NCBI GenBank assembly: GCA_030077755.1 | Contig: JAQJZZ010000008.1 | Span: 3,038,001-3,102,000, forward strand | Origin: Filosporella fistucella | Lineage: Eukaryota > Ascomycota > Leotiomycetes > Helotiales | Direction of reading: 5' to 3' | Length of the DNA stretch: 64,000 bases | In this document: positions 11,945 through 22,650 of the stretch, one piece after another | Position numbering within the stretch: the first letter of the stretch is position 1 | How the letters are laid out: every line of letters begins with the position of its first letter | Notes under the pieces: generated by a model | What the model was told of the DNA's origin: nothing | What the model saw: the letters and a program-made list of their open reading frames with translations, nothing else | The model's database searches: none | Program-made: the position numbers and the translations under genes

Positions 11945-12566
11945 ATGGCACCTCCTTCTCCCCTCGCAATCGCAACATCTGCCGTCCAACGTCTTGTCAA
12001 GGAAGAGGCTTCATATCACAAGGAACTAAAGAGCCAGGAGGCGCGTCTAGAGAAGTTGATTGCGGGAAAGAGTGAGGACGAGAATGCGGAATACTCGTTG
12101 AAGCAGGAGGTATATTTGCTTTTTCATAATCTCACACCCTTTTATTACTCCAAGCTTGAAAACCGCTGCAATGGGCTTCGATGTCCTCCAAGGAAAGGAA
12201 TTTAAAAATACAGCTAGATTTACTGAGTTGGAATTACCCCGCCATGCGTCAGGAAATTTTGCGCCAGCACCTTGACTGCGCATTTCCCTGCCCACGTCTT
12301 CGCCGCACGCATTTCTTTTCTATTTTACACAATACAACAATCTACAGCCGAAGAGATAAAAAGCTAACATTCATCAGCGCACTGCAATCGAAGAAACCAA
12401 AGCCGTTTTCCCTCCTTTAACCGATCGCCTCGAAGATGCTGTCCAAAGACTCGAAGACAAGCTAGATAACGAGGGTGGAAGCGAGGAAGAGGTTAAGAAG
12501 GCAAAAGAGAGCATCGCGGAGGCTAAAGATGTCATTCAGAAAGCTAAGGAGGATGCGAAACCATAA
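11945..12566 (+). CDS. Tubulin-specific chaperone A (tubulin cofactor A)
   Basis: Cofactor A binds newly folded beta-tubulin in the tubulin folding pathway (budding yeast Rbl2, fission yeast Alp31). Exons 11945-12109 and 12378-12566 give 117 residues, the normal size of this three-helix protein. The first exon ends in YSLKQE and the second opens RTAIEETKAVFPPL, the conserved join of helices 1 and 2. The C-terminus is Lys/Glu-rich and helical as expected. The intron (GTATAT; CTAAC branch; CATCAG) is 268 bases, several times longer than others in the window. Confidence 0.9.
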
Positions 12567-12746
12567 AGGAGCTTGAGCAAGAAATGAGTGACGACTGGAG
12601 GAATATGATACCACGGGATGAGTGATAGATAAATGGCATGCTTGTGATTGCAAATCCAAAGTCAGGCAGGAAGGTGTTTATGGTGCATAGAGGGTATCAT
12701 TCTTTGTTTCTATGGTACAATACATCGTACATATGACATCCTATTT
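12567..12746. other. Convergent 3' ends, 180 bases
   Basis: Spacer between cofactor A and the THO subunit gene, which end towards each other. No coding signal. Confidence 0.35.
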
Positions 12747-13832
12747 TCATGTAGTGTCCATATTTTCCTCTGCTTCGCCTTCTTCAACTGATTTTCCTTC
12801 CTCTTCAACCGCCTCATCCACTGGTTCATCGACAATGACCTGTGGTGTTTCTGGTTCAATATTGTCAGCCATTGGTGTATCCGCAACTGCAATATCCCCC
12901 TCCTCAAGCTTGCCTCCCATCTCCGAAGCTGCTTCTTCATGCCCCATTCTTGATCTCTCTGATGGAGCAGGTGATGGAGCTCGACTCGTGGTTCTGCTTC
13001 CGGGTCTTGATAGAGTGCCAGTAGTAAACGGTTTTGGCTTCAATCCTGTGTCTTGTGATGCTCCTTCAGGTCCAGGTGTCGCGTTCCCACTTATATGCTT
13101 TGGAGTTTGTCCACCTCTGCTGCCTTCGCCAACCTCTCCATCTTCCTCACCCTCAGCCATACCCTCTCTTCTTTCCACCTCTTCTTTTTCATCTCTGATC
13201 AGACGTCTCAACTGCATGCCCTCTTCCACGATCTTATTAAATTGCGCTCTCCTCTCTTTCCATGTCTCAGCATACTGCAAGCTCTCCCTCTCCAGCTCTC
13301 GACATTCCTCCTCCAACTTCTTGATATTGACCTCCTGCTCGGTTCTTGGCTTCAGCATGATGTTTGTGTATATTTTATCGGACAATTTGTCAAACTGCTT
13401 CCGTTGCTCCAGCTGTTTCTTTGCCTCGTCCAATTTTATCCTCAACTTCGCAGTGCTTTCTCTGACTTCTTGAGCTGTGTCCAAAATACGTTCCTTGTCT
13501 GCTTGGTAACGTTCTCGCTCGCGTTCGTTACTGTTGCGAAGGAATTGGATGCGCGCGATGCTGCTGTCGAAAGCCTCGAAGTCAAATATAATGTCTTCCC
13601 TGAATTGGCGAAGATCGTCGAGTTGCTTTTGGCGCTCAGCATCTTGAGAAGAAGCTTCGTCTGAGCTATTCTCAGGAGGTGGAGTGAGTAGTTTGCCTGG
13701 ATTGGAGATCAAGGAGCCCGGGGTAAGAAGCCGTTTGGTGAGGCGCTTGAATGGTTTCTCTTCGACGTTCAAGAGACGAGATCTGTGCAGCTCCTCCTCT
13801 TCCCTAGGATCCAGGATTTGGAATGAGGCCAT
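12747..13832 (-). CDS. THO complex subunit 7 (Tho7/Mft1 family)
   Basis: Nuclear protein of the THO/TREX complex, which couples transcription elongation to mRNA export. Single exon, 361 residues, ATG at 13832. The N-terminus (ILDPREEEELHRSRLLNVEE, KPFKRLTKRLL) is followed by a long coiled coil (about residues 65-225) and an acidic, Pro/Ser/Thr-rich disordered tail ending GEAEENMDTT. This arrangement and the N-terminal block match the Tho7 family. It is longer than animal THOC7 (about 200 residues) because of the tail, which is usual in filamentous fungi. Confidence 0.8.
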   Translation of the reverse strand: MASFQILDPREEEELHRSRLLNVEEKPFKRLTKRLLTPGSLISNPGKLLTPPPENSSDEASSQDAERQKQLDDLRQFREDIIFDFEAFDSSIARIQFLRNSNERERERYQADKERILDTAQEVRESTAKLRIKLDEAKKQLEQRKQFDKLSDKIYTNIMLKPRTEQEVNIKKLEEECRELERESLQYAETWKERRAQFNKIVEEGMQLRRLIRDEKEEVERREGMAEGEEDGEVGEGSRGGQTPKHISGNATPGPEGASQDTGLKPKPFTTGTLSRPGSRTTSRAPSPAPSERSRMGHEEAASEMGGKLEEGDIAVADTPMADNIEPETPQVIVDEPVDEAVEEEGKSVEEGEAEENMDTT

Positions 13833-14288
13833 TGTCAGGACGATCGAGTGTTGGGGTTAAATGTTTTGAGTCTGATTTAATTGTGGAAAGTTGCGAATGG
13901 CGATTGTTATTGAAGTTGCTTTCCCCACGGTACACGCGGCCGCTAGTTTAGCTCATCGGCATTGTGGCTGGGCTGAACCTCAAGTTCAACTTCATGGTCG
14001 ACCTTACTTATGATCTTATAATTAAATTCACTTTCTTACTATGACGACTCATACCACACAAATCTCTTTTCAATTTCAAAACTTCCTTCCTATTGTCACA
14101 GTCACAATATTAACTCCTTCGAGCGCCCACGTCGGTGACAAAACTATTTCAACCCGACCCTGCCCTTGTCAATCCAACACCACACTACGAAGAAGTCGTT
14201 CCTTCCAAACCACTTCTTCCGCACATCTCAGTACCTTACCAAATCCTTTCCTCGATAACCTCGATAACTTCAATCCAAACAATCGAAA
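13833..14288. promoter_or_regulatory. Shared divergent promoter region
   Basis: 456 bases between the starts of the THO subunit 7 and elongin A genes. A NotI-like GCGGCCGC lies near 13937. The part before 14289 is pyrimidine-rich and looks like a 5' leader. Confidence 0.4.
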
Positions 14289-15423
14289 ATGCCTGCACCA
14301 TCACTCCTTACGTTGGCTACCCAGTGCTGCCTCAAGAATGTCACCCGTAAGTGCCCCGCTCATCGCCCTCAATTCATGACTGACTCTAGCAGTCCTCCAA
14401 GATGTTGGCTCTCTTGAGTACTTCCAAATCAGAGATATTCTCAAGCGCATCAAGGATCCCGAACAACTTCGACAAATTGAGTTGAACTCTCCTCAAATCA
14501 TGGGCGAGGACGCGGAGCTTTGGCAAGTCTTCATCGAAAAGGCCGACCCTAAATGGGCTCGCAAGAATTACAAACCCAAGAACCCGAAGAAGTGGTACGA
14601 GGTTTATCAACGATATGTCAAGGAGGAGAAAGAGCAATTGCAGAGAGACAAAGAGGCACTCGCAATGACTCTCGCTGGACTCACTCAAAAACGTCAGCAA
14701 AATACCTCGAAAATCGTCGACCTGAAGTCTCTACCCAAGATTCCCAGAGATCCTCGAATGATCGCAAATAACGGCGGAGTGCCTATCAAGAAGGGCTTCA
14801 AGAAGGATGCGCCAACCTCTTTACTGTTCACTTCTGGCTCTCGAACCAAATTGACCGACGGAAAAAGTGTCCTAACTCGAGCTCGTCGGGAGGCAAAGGA
14901 GATTCACTCTATGAGCAAGCTGTCAAAGCCAACACACCAATTGTCCGGCCCATTGGGTCAAGTTCGAAAGGCTCCTCCAGCAATGGTGAAACAATATAAG
15001 ACTGCGGCACAACCAGCTCTCAAAATCCTTTCAAGACCTCGCAAGCATCCCATCGAGAGTACCTTCTCTGGCGGTGTGTCTGGTCCCTCCCTGGAGGATA
15101 GAGAAGCTCGTCTGCGGGCAGCAATGTCCGGCACGAAGAAACCCGCTGCGGCTGCAAAGCCAACCTATATCGACAACTCCGACGAAGACGACAATGCAGT
15201 GAGCGAGAAGGATGATCTCTTCGGGGAAGAATCATCGTCACCACCTTCTTCGTCTCCTGCTAGACCTCTCAAGCGCAAGCTTGATGTCTCAATATCTTCT
15301 CGGCCAGCAGCAGCGGCACGAAACTCTCCACCTTCGGCACCACCAGCGCGACCTATGATTGTACGAAAGAGACCAGTGGACCCATTCTTCCGCGGCAACG
15401 CGAAGAAAAGAAGAGTCGACTAA
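14289..15423 (+). CDS. Elongin-A family protein
   Basis: Elongin A is a transcription elongation factor and the substrate-binding part of an elongin B/C ubiquitin ligase. Exons 14289-14346 and 14390-15423 give 363 residues. The N-terminus has the BC-box-like SLLTLATQCCLKNV, then the elongin A domain with FQIRDILKRIKDPEQLRQIE, NSPQI and DAELWQVFI, and PNW-like DPKWARKNY. The rest is basic and disordered and ends with KKRRVD, a likely nuclear signal. The intron ends in TAGCAG, so both acceptors keep the frame and give proteins differing by one residue. It is shorter than animal elongin A, as fungal members usually are. Confidence 0.85.
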
Positions 15424-15954
15424 AGACCAGATTTGATTTGGCCATTTGGCGTTAGGACAGAGGACTTGGCGGCGTTAGACATACTGAACTTGCATTTGCG
15501 GCGTTGGAGGGATGGAGAATATGACCAGTTGAAATGAACTGTGGGATATCAGCATGGCGTTAAGAAGGAATTGTACATAATTTTACTGATCACATTGCAA
15601 ATTGCACGATACGCTTCATTGCATGGAAATGAAACACATTTTCAGTTCATCGATTCATTGATTCATTTTCTACGTATGTGTCTGTCCCACGCAAAAACCA
15701 AACCATGCAAGAAAGGAGAAAATAAACGCCTCTGTGAAGTGAAGTGGTTTCATGTGATGTGAAGGGTGTGGTATCGAAAGTGCTGACTGAGGTGGGTATG
15801 TGATTTATGATCCCTCCAGATGTCTCTGCCTGCTTCCCCAAGCACATATCTACCCTCCTACTCATCGGAGAAGAACATCATGGGTGTGAGAAGCATGGGA
15901 GAGGAAGAGGGAATCGAGTGGGATGTGGAAAGTGGTGAAGAGGCGAAAAGGGTA
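15424..15954. other. Convergent 3' region, 531 bases
   Basis: Lies between the end of elongin A and the end of the NEDD8 gene. Short frames only; nothing recognised. Confidence 0.4.
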
Positions 15955-16430
15955 TCAGAGACCACCGCGCAGAGCAAGAACGAGATGGAGTGTTGCTCCG
16001 CCTTCGAGGGCGTAGTCGGATGCGGTTTTGTCGTCGGACCTGTGGTGGGATGTGTTAGTTTTCTGATTAGAGGAAATATGTGCATGTAAAACGGTGGGAG
16101 GATGCTAGTCTGATATTTGTGCTATGAAGCTGGAAGAAGGATTGTTGGAGTGGTATAGAGATGTAGGAAAGGATGGGAGAGGGAACATACATTTGTTTTC
16201 CACCAAAAATCAAACGCTGCTGCACAGGCGGAATACCCTCTTTCTCCTCGACCTTTTCCTTGATTTGCGCTACCTGCGTATAGTCAGTGCTCTACTCTTC
16301 CACATCTGCACTCCATCTGTAATCCCATCTGTCTAAACACAGACAAGAAGTAAGAAATACATACCCGATAATCTGGCTCAATATCAAGCTCAATCTCCTT
16401 CCCCGTCAACGTGCGGACCTTGATCAACAT
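15955..16430 (-). CDS. NEDD8/Rub1 ubiquitin-like modifier
   Basis: Ubiquitin-like protein attached to cullins to activate SCF-type ubiquitin ligases. Exons 16430-16365, 16273-16191 and 16039-15955 code for 77 residues. It opens [19 protein letters not shown] and continues with [20 protein letters not shown], both typical of NEDD8. It ends LALRGG followed by one Leu, so the precursor needs trimming by one residue to expose the Gly-Gly end. Introns have GTATGT donors and CAG acceptors, phases 0 and 2. The ATG lies only 13 bases after the stop of the upstream gene on the same strand, so its promoter would have to sit inside that gene. Confidence 0.95.
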
Positions 16431-16443
16431 CTTGTCTTCCTTT

Positions 16444-17121
16444 CTATTCACTAATCGATCCCCTAACACGAATCCTCTGCACCCGAAGTTGATTCTCTAG
16501 TTCACTATCCTCCAAACAAACAGAAGTAAACTGCGCGATGAGCTCGATGAGCGAGAGAAATGTATCTGTGAGTTTGCCTTCGACTTCCTCTCTTGCTGCA
16601 ACCGTAGCAGGTACTGGCAGATAAATGCGATAATAGGCAACGAAATCGGAGATCAGGATTGAGAGTCTGAAATTGGTTGGGAGACGACGGGGAATGGTGG
16701 AGAGAGATGCAAAGGGAGAGAGTGATCGTGAGGTAGGTGTTGTAGTGGGGTTACCTGGGTTTTGGTTTCCAGAGGTGGGGCAGGCAGAAGGATAGAGATC
16801 GCGTAGGATTACTAGCGCTTGGTTCTCGATTCCGCTTTTGATGCTGCTGGGTGCCTGGCGATATAAAGCGCTTAAGCGAAATATCAATTCCCAGCTTTGT
16901 TGACGGATTTGTCTTCGTGTTTGGGAGGTGTTTTGGCGGGGGCTGAGAATCGTGATGGGTGTTCCTGGTGTGGAGGGTGAGGTTGGAGTGTGTCGAGAGC
17001 TGGGAGTATGTGGTGAGCTTGGGAGTGAGGGTGAGTATTTGGAGGAATTCCAAGAGGAACGTGAGGTGCTGGACATTTTGACGGAGGTTCTTGTTTGATT
17101 TGTTTCCTTAGTGTGTATCAT
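16444..17121 (-). CDS. Hypothetical protein directly upstream of NEDD8
   Basis: Single open frame of 225 residues from the ATG at 17121; a second in-frame ATG at 17076 (MSSTSRSSW) is an equally good start. I do not recognise a family. The first 65 residues are Ser/Thr/Pro-rich and disordered. Residues about 66-120 form a basic helical block (RRQIRQQSWELIFRLSALYR). After a second Ser/Pro linker comes a helical C-terminal half (FRLSILISDFVAYYRIYLP and FLSLIELIAQF). The stop codon is 13 bases from the start of NEDD8, too little for a normal terminator and promoter. The two could be overlapping transcripts or one bicistronic message. Confidence 0.55.
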   Translation of the reverse strand: MIHTKETNQTRTSVKMSSTSRSSWNSSKYSPSLPSSPHTPSSRHTPTSPSTPGTPITILSPRQNTSQTRRQIRQQSWELIFRLSALYRQAPSSIKSGIENQALVILRDLYPSACPTSGNQNPGNPTTTPTSRSLSPFASLSTIPRRLPTNFRLSILISDFVAYYRIYLPVPATVAAREEVEGKLTDTFLSLIELIAQFTSVCLEDSELENQLRVQRIRVRGSISE

Positions 17122-17699
17122 CCAATGGGATCCAGTGATTCATAGGATGTTGTGATTTAGGGAGAGACAAAGAGAGGAAGGGAGCTTTCGAAGCAGGAAT
17201 CAAAGCATGATGATAGTTGAGAGATGAGGTGAGTCTTGATTAATCTTTTGCAAAATGAAGTGGTGGAGATATTTCTACACGAAGCCAGAATCGACATTTG
17301 GAATAATGGTCGCCGTCGAATGGACATGTCACCTGCATCGTTGCCTCGAAAAATTTCCAATGGCCTGGCATCGACGTCGGTATGCTTTATCACAGTGATC
17401 AAAAAAGTTGAAGTAAGCACAGTCTCATCTTCTATATCAACTCTGATCTTTCCGCTCGTTTCTTTTGTAGTGGATATGTCACTTCTAGATCCCAGAGTGC
17501 ACAGAGTTTTCGGAATCAAAACTGGTAGTACCTCAGCCCCTCTCTTTCTGATTTGCTTTTGTTATTCGGAATGTTTGAATGGAAGATTTCATCCTGGAAA
17601 TAACAAGAATGGGATGGTGAAGGTGGTATTTCGAAAGCGCATTCATTACTTTTAATATTTAATATCCACATGTTTTCGTCCTCCATTCTCATCGACTCC
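17122..17699. other. Intergenic, 578 bases
   Basis: Promoter side of the hypothetical gene and 3' side of the aminopeptidase gene. No further gene recognised. Confidence 0.4.
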
Positions 17700-19338
17700 C
17701 TAAATACCCCTCAAGTGGCCCTTAGCCTTTGCACTCATCCTCTTCGCAGCCTCCATTCTCTTTGCCTTTGTCACAGCATTCTTAGGAGGCAACAACTCGA
17801 AACTTCTTGCGAAAGTAGCAGTCATGTGTGCAATAGCCTTGGACATCTGGATCCAGGCACCCACGTTCAGGTTATCAATCGTATCACCTGCTTGATGATA
17901 GTTCACATCATATGCAACACCGGCCTTTCCTCCGAACATGGCAGCTTCCTCTACCGTCTTGATGCCCTCTGCTCCGCATGCAATTCCGCCGGTAGCAACA
18001 CCGGCTGCAAGGAATGGGCCGTAATCCGAACGGCCATCGAATTCAATCTGGGTAAAGTTCAGGCCAGCTTCTTCTGTGAAGTAGCGTTGGAACTCTAGCT
18101 CTGCTTCACCAGACCCTGGCGGTCCACTCTCTCCGAAAGCCGATCCATCACCATCATAAATTTGGTACGCGAAGTTGGGAGAAGCCATCATGTCGAAATC
18201 GAGCATAAGACGGATCTTGTCGAGTTCCGACTGGGGAAGGGATTGGACATAGTATGTAGCACCGAGAAGACCCTGCTCTTCAGCAGACCACCAGGAGAAT
18301 CGTACTGCGTTATTGACGGTGAAGTTTGTCAAGTGGATAGCAGTTTCGAGAATGGAGATGGTTCCGCTTCCATTGTCATTGATACCGGGACCTGGAGATA
18401 TTAGATTTGATATTTATGGGCAAGGATGTAATAATTACCAGCTGCGACAGAGTCGGAGTGACCACTGATATGGATAACATTTTCTTGGTCACCAGCAATG
18501 GTTTGCGCAATGACATTGTAGGTTGTCGCAACCTCGGCAGTTGTAGTCAATGCAGCAGTAACAGTCTCACCCGCATCAATACGAGCGATAAGAGCGAGTC
18601 CATCTGCAGTTGAGATGCCTGCGGTTGGGACAAATGGCTTATCTGGGGTAGGGAGTTGTTGAAGCGAGTACCCCTCCAAATTTCCAACATCATTGTTGTA
18701 GATAATAACACCAACCGCACCAGCTGCTGCAGCATTTGCAACTTTGGTACCGGACACGCATGTTCCACGGAAGATGAGGGCAACACCACCAGAAACGGCA
18801 GCTGGGAAATCAGCCTAATATTGTCAGTGCTCGATCTTTATATGCAACGTTAGCAATTACTTACAGCATTACAACCAAGATTTGCTACATGAACAACTGG
18901 TCCAGTAGCAGTTCCACCAGGTGCCAGATTCGTTGCAAATGATTCCACTGCAACTCCATTGAGTGTCAAGCTGGATGTCTTTCCAAGCAAGAGATCGAAT
19001 GGCTGCAATTCCAAGGTATAGTAGTCTGGGAATTGAGCGATTATATCATGAATCCAGGTAACTGTATCATTGTGACCCTTTGTTCCTACCAGGCGATTGC
19101 GGCCAGGAGTGGCATATGCGATTTCCTGGAGCTTCTTGGCCTTGGCGAGGAGGTTGGAGCGGAGAAGTACTCGACGCAATTGATTCTATGAGATATGAGT
19201 ATAGTATCGGAAGCAGATTCCTGTCCAACATACCGACTGAACCAATGGCTTGACTCCTGGCGTAGGTTTCGGGTCAGTTGGGATCGCAGACACTGAAGCT
19301 ACAGCAAGCAAAGACAAGGCAGATTGAATAAACTTCAT
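17700..19338 (-). CDS. Secreted M28 aminopeptidase with PA domain
   Basis: Zinc aminopeptidase of the leucine aminopeptidase 2 / aminopeptidase Y type, releasing N-terminal residues from peptides outside the cell. Exons 19338-19234, 19185-18865, 18814-18439 and 18391-17700 give 497 residues. A signal peptide (MKFIQSALSLLAVASVSAIP) is followed by a PA insert with GGVALIFRGTC and AGVIIYNND-like AVGVIIYNND. Zinc-site motifs in order are HSDSV, GINDNGSG, WSAEEQGLLG, LDFDMMASPN and NYHQAGDT, so all five ligands and the catalytic Glu are present. The gene appears intact. All four exons join in phase through introns of 47-50 bases. Confidence 0.93.
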
Positions 19339-21311
19339 CTTGGCAGGATTGACGTGGAGAAGGAGAAGCTTCTTGCACCAAGACTCTAAAAGGTGGAAGC
19401 ATTGCACTTACTTATAGTTCCTTGGATGGTCTCCAATATGTTGTCCTACGATAAGAATTCATATGGAGAAATGTTCGAGAAGTAAATACGATATGCAGGT
19501 ACAGACCCCGAAAGAGAAGTTGGATAAGGATGCCTGCAGCCAAGCTCCGACAAATCCTGTGACCTTCTTATTTACAGGCAGGAAAGACCAGCTTGGCAGA
19601 GGGTAGAGGGTTACACTTTGGCTATATTCTTATTAGGTGATTAATCAGAGCGGGGATATCACGAAGCTCTCGCTTGAGTGGGAAGGAGCCAAGCAATGTA
19701 AGATCTTGGCTGCCGGGCTTGGCAAGATTGTGCGATTTGTACCTGGGATGAACGTAGCCGAGAGGAAATTTATTTGATGGGAATTGAAGATATGATAGCC
19801 GTCAAGGGTACGACGGGTACTCGTAAGTATAAGCAAAAGATACGCGGAAGATCGATGTCATACTTTGACGGAGATCGGCTTGAGTCGGCTGTGTGAAACT
19901 CTCAGCCGTCCCAAAGACATGTCGACGGAATCTCAGAAAGTATATCCTAAACCTTGGTTGGTTGCACTGCATAACTGGAAGGTGGGATACTTTATGTCGC
20001 CACGCTGGAGGGTTGTCAGGTGTATATCTGGTTATCATTTCTTGGAAACACGACACCAGCCGAGGAAACTTTTCCTCGGGAATAGCTCGTTCCTTTGTGG
20101 GTTAGCTTTCTATCCAACTTGAAATATAAAGCAAAGTGGACGCAGTGTGTGACTTTGGCATCGGAATTTGAGAGTATCGTCGAATACAGGAATTTAATCA
20201 GGACACGAAAGCGTCTGGTTATGTATAATTAGGTATGATACACGAACACTCAGGCATATTCAACTTCTCGCAGCCTCTTCGAGCATAGTCAGACTATCAA
20301 CAAAGCACAACCCACAGGCAAACAATTCGAATTTTCCGCAAATGACTTCGAAAATCGAAAGAGTCCAGAAACTTGCACAAAAGTAGAAGATCACGAAGTG
20401 TTCGAATCGAGGGATGTAAATGGAATAAATCATAACTTGTGACAAATAACTTCGCCAAAAGACTTGCCTTAAGTAAAGAAAAGAGTAAATAACGCAAGGA
20501 AATTCAAGGAGCTACAACATGTTGAGGTGACGAGCTGTCGCTACCTCCAAATGTGGTTGGAAGTAGACAATGTAAAGCAGTAAAGAACAATTGAAAAATA
20601 ATGCTGAAGAATGTCCTGAATACATGCGACGGTAAAGTTAAATGGCAAATGCGAGAACCATAGAACCACGACTTCAAAAGTGCGTAGAACAATAAACCCC
20701 AGGTCGAATGATTATGGAGGGGTACAAAACCCTCGCCCCAAGAAAAATCCGGGGCATTGGAGATATCGGGTAGCCTGATCACGCCAAGCATGCAGAACTC
20801 CTGCCCTCCTCCCACGCCGAGCAAACACAATCGTTTCCAAGAAACATGGCGCGAGGTACTTTTTGAGCCGCGGAAGCTTGTTTACACGCATGCGATTTTT
20901 AAGGATTCGGGTTTGAATGTTGAATTTCTATTTCAAAGGCAATTATGAGTCTGCGCGTCGTATGCAGAGTTGCATCGATGGTTGAAGCACGGTTTTTGGT
21001 CCTCGGGCTTCACGATCGAAACTGTCTCCTTGTAAAGCAATACTCAGACCTAAATGCGGTACAGTATGAGAACAGGCAAATGTTCTTGCAATCCAAGAGA
21101 AAATCTACATTGGCTTTCAATACCAACCGCGATGTTCCTCCACAACACACATCAAAAGCAAAATATACCTGCAGTTGGGTAGGTAGTTTCAGTACTGTGC
21201 TTTTTCCCAGAATATTGATGATTCAGACTACATCGCGATAATTTCATATTTCGTATTACATATCAATTGTCCTGGCCTTCATCGTCGTCGGCATTTTCGC
21301 AGACTTCGACG
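19339..21311. other. Intergenic, about 2 kb, no gene recognised
   Basis: Scattered short frames on both strands without family resemblance or convincing splice joins. Holds the promoters of the aminopeptidase (left) and of the secreted gene at 21312 (right). Confidence 0.4.
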
Positions 21312-22115
21312 ATGAAAGTTCTGATTCTTCCTGCCGTCTTAGGACTCCTCTTCACGACTTCCACTGCAATTAGACTCATCCCCAGTCCCTCGAAACCTTT
21401 GCAGCCACAGTGTACATATGTCACTGTTGTTTATCGCGACGCTGTTGATCTAGCTTCGGCCACGAATTCAATCAAGTCCAGTGCCGCATTTTGTAGCACT
21501 CCGACCTCAACCTCGACCACAGCGACATCTACGACCTATTCCGCCCCGCCTCTAGCAAGCACCTCCATCTTGAAAAATGGAAACTTTGAAGCATGGGGAG
21601 ACAATGCATTGACGGACTGGGTCTCTGCCGGAGAAGGAGCTCCAACCTTTTTTGGGATGAGCGAACTTGTCGGGAACAGCAATGAACCTACCCATAGCGG
21701 CAACCGGTGAGTGATACTTGACGACCTTCTCTTAGATATAAGTGCAGCATGGCTGATTCACACCTCAAGTATGCTAAGGATGAGAGACTTCTGGAGAGAT
21801 GGTGAGAATGCATCGGGGCCTGGTATGGCTGTGCGAAGGGTTGAACAAACTGTCACTGGCATGAAAGCCGGATACGCTTACAGATTTTCCGTTTGGGCGA
21901 GGGCAGATCTAGTTTTCAACGACCTTGCGGCTTGTGAAATCAAGATTGGTCATAGTCAAGCTAGCTGGGGAATGGGTTCCATCACTACGAGCTGGAAGAA
22001 GTTCGACATCAACTTCGTTGCTGGAACGACGACTGAAACTGTTCATATCCAAGCAGCGTATTGTGAAGGCTATCCTATCCTGTATTTCGATGGGGCGGAT
22101 CTCAGTCTTCTATAA
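21312..22115 (+). CDS. Secreted protein with carbohydrate-binding-type (galactose-binding-like) domain
   Basis: About 246 residues: signal peptide (MKVLILPAVLGLLFTTSTA), a short N-terminal part, a Ser/Thr-rich linker (about residues 55-85), then a beta-sandwich-like domain starting ILKNGNFEAWG and continuing RRVEQTVTGMKAGYAYRFSV, typical of CBM4/9-like or galactose-binding folds in fungal secreted proteins. Exon 1 is 21312-21706 (donor GTGAGT). The TAG and CAG acceptors that follow are too close or out of phase; the first in-phase choice is an AAG at 21769, after a CTGAT branch, giving exon 2 as 21770-22115. The junction is therefore uncertain, and a small deletion cannot be excluded. No catalytic domain is seen. 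Confidence 0.6.
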
Positions 22116-22650
22116 GGTCGGGCCTATAAATACTTGTACAAAACATCCTCGATGGAAATGTCTGCGAAGAGAAAAGAGGGATACGGAAAGGGAAGAAAGT
22201 TATATCAAGAAAATAATGCCAATACCTGATATTCGGTGGAAGAACTACCTCATATCGACCCATGTGCACGCACATCACATTTCCATCAGTATGCGAAATT
22301 CACATGTCAAACGGACTCAAACCCACAGGAACTGGGATCTGAAGGCGAGGTTGCTTTGTCCCAGTAATCTAAAGCCTCTTTTCTTGCCTCGAACGCAACC
22401 TGAAACTAACCCGTCATACCCAATGTACATATGACAACACATCAGTCGTAAGTCTGTGAAAATAAACGAAAGCTAGATGTCATTTCTAGGCATATATAGC
22501 CGTCATAGTAGCTCACAACTCACATCTCACGCCTTTCGTCAGGAGAAAAATCACGGTACGGAAGAGAAAACAACACGACTGTTAGGAGATGCTTTTGGGA
22601 AAACATGGACATAGCAGTTCCTGAAGATCCCCATATTCGACAGTCGATTC
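22116..22650. other. Convergent 3' region, 535 bases
   Basis: Between the ends of the secreted binding protein and the GH105 gene. Nothing recognised. Confidence 0.4.

Noticed and set aside
12110..12377. Possible extra exon in the long cofactor A intron
   Set aside because: Exons 1 and 2 join directly at a conserved point of the family and the intron has no frame that fits.
12712..13473. 253-codon open frame on the plus strand
   Set aside because: It lies antisense to the THO subunit 7 gene; its Ser/Pro-rich translation mirrors the acidic and Lys-rich codons of that gene.
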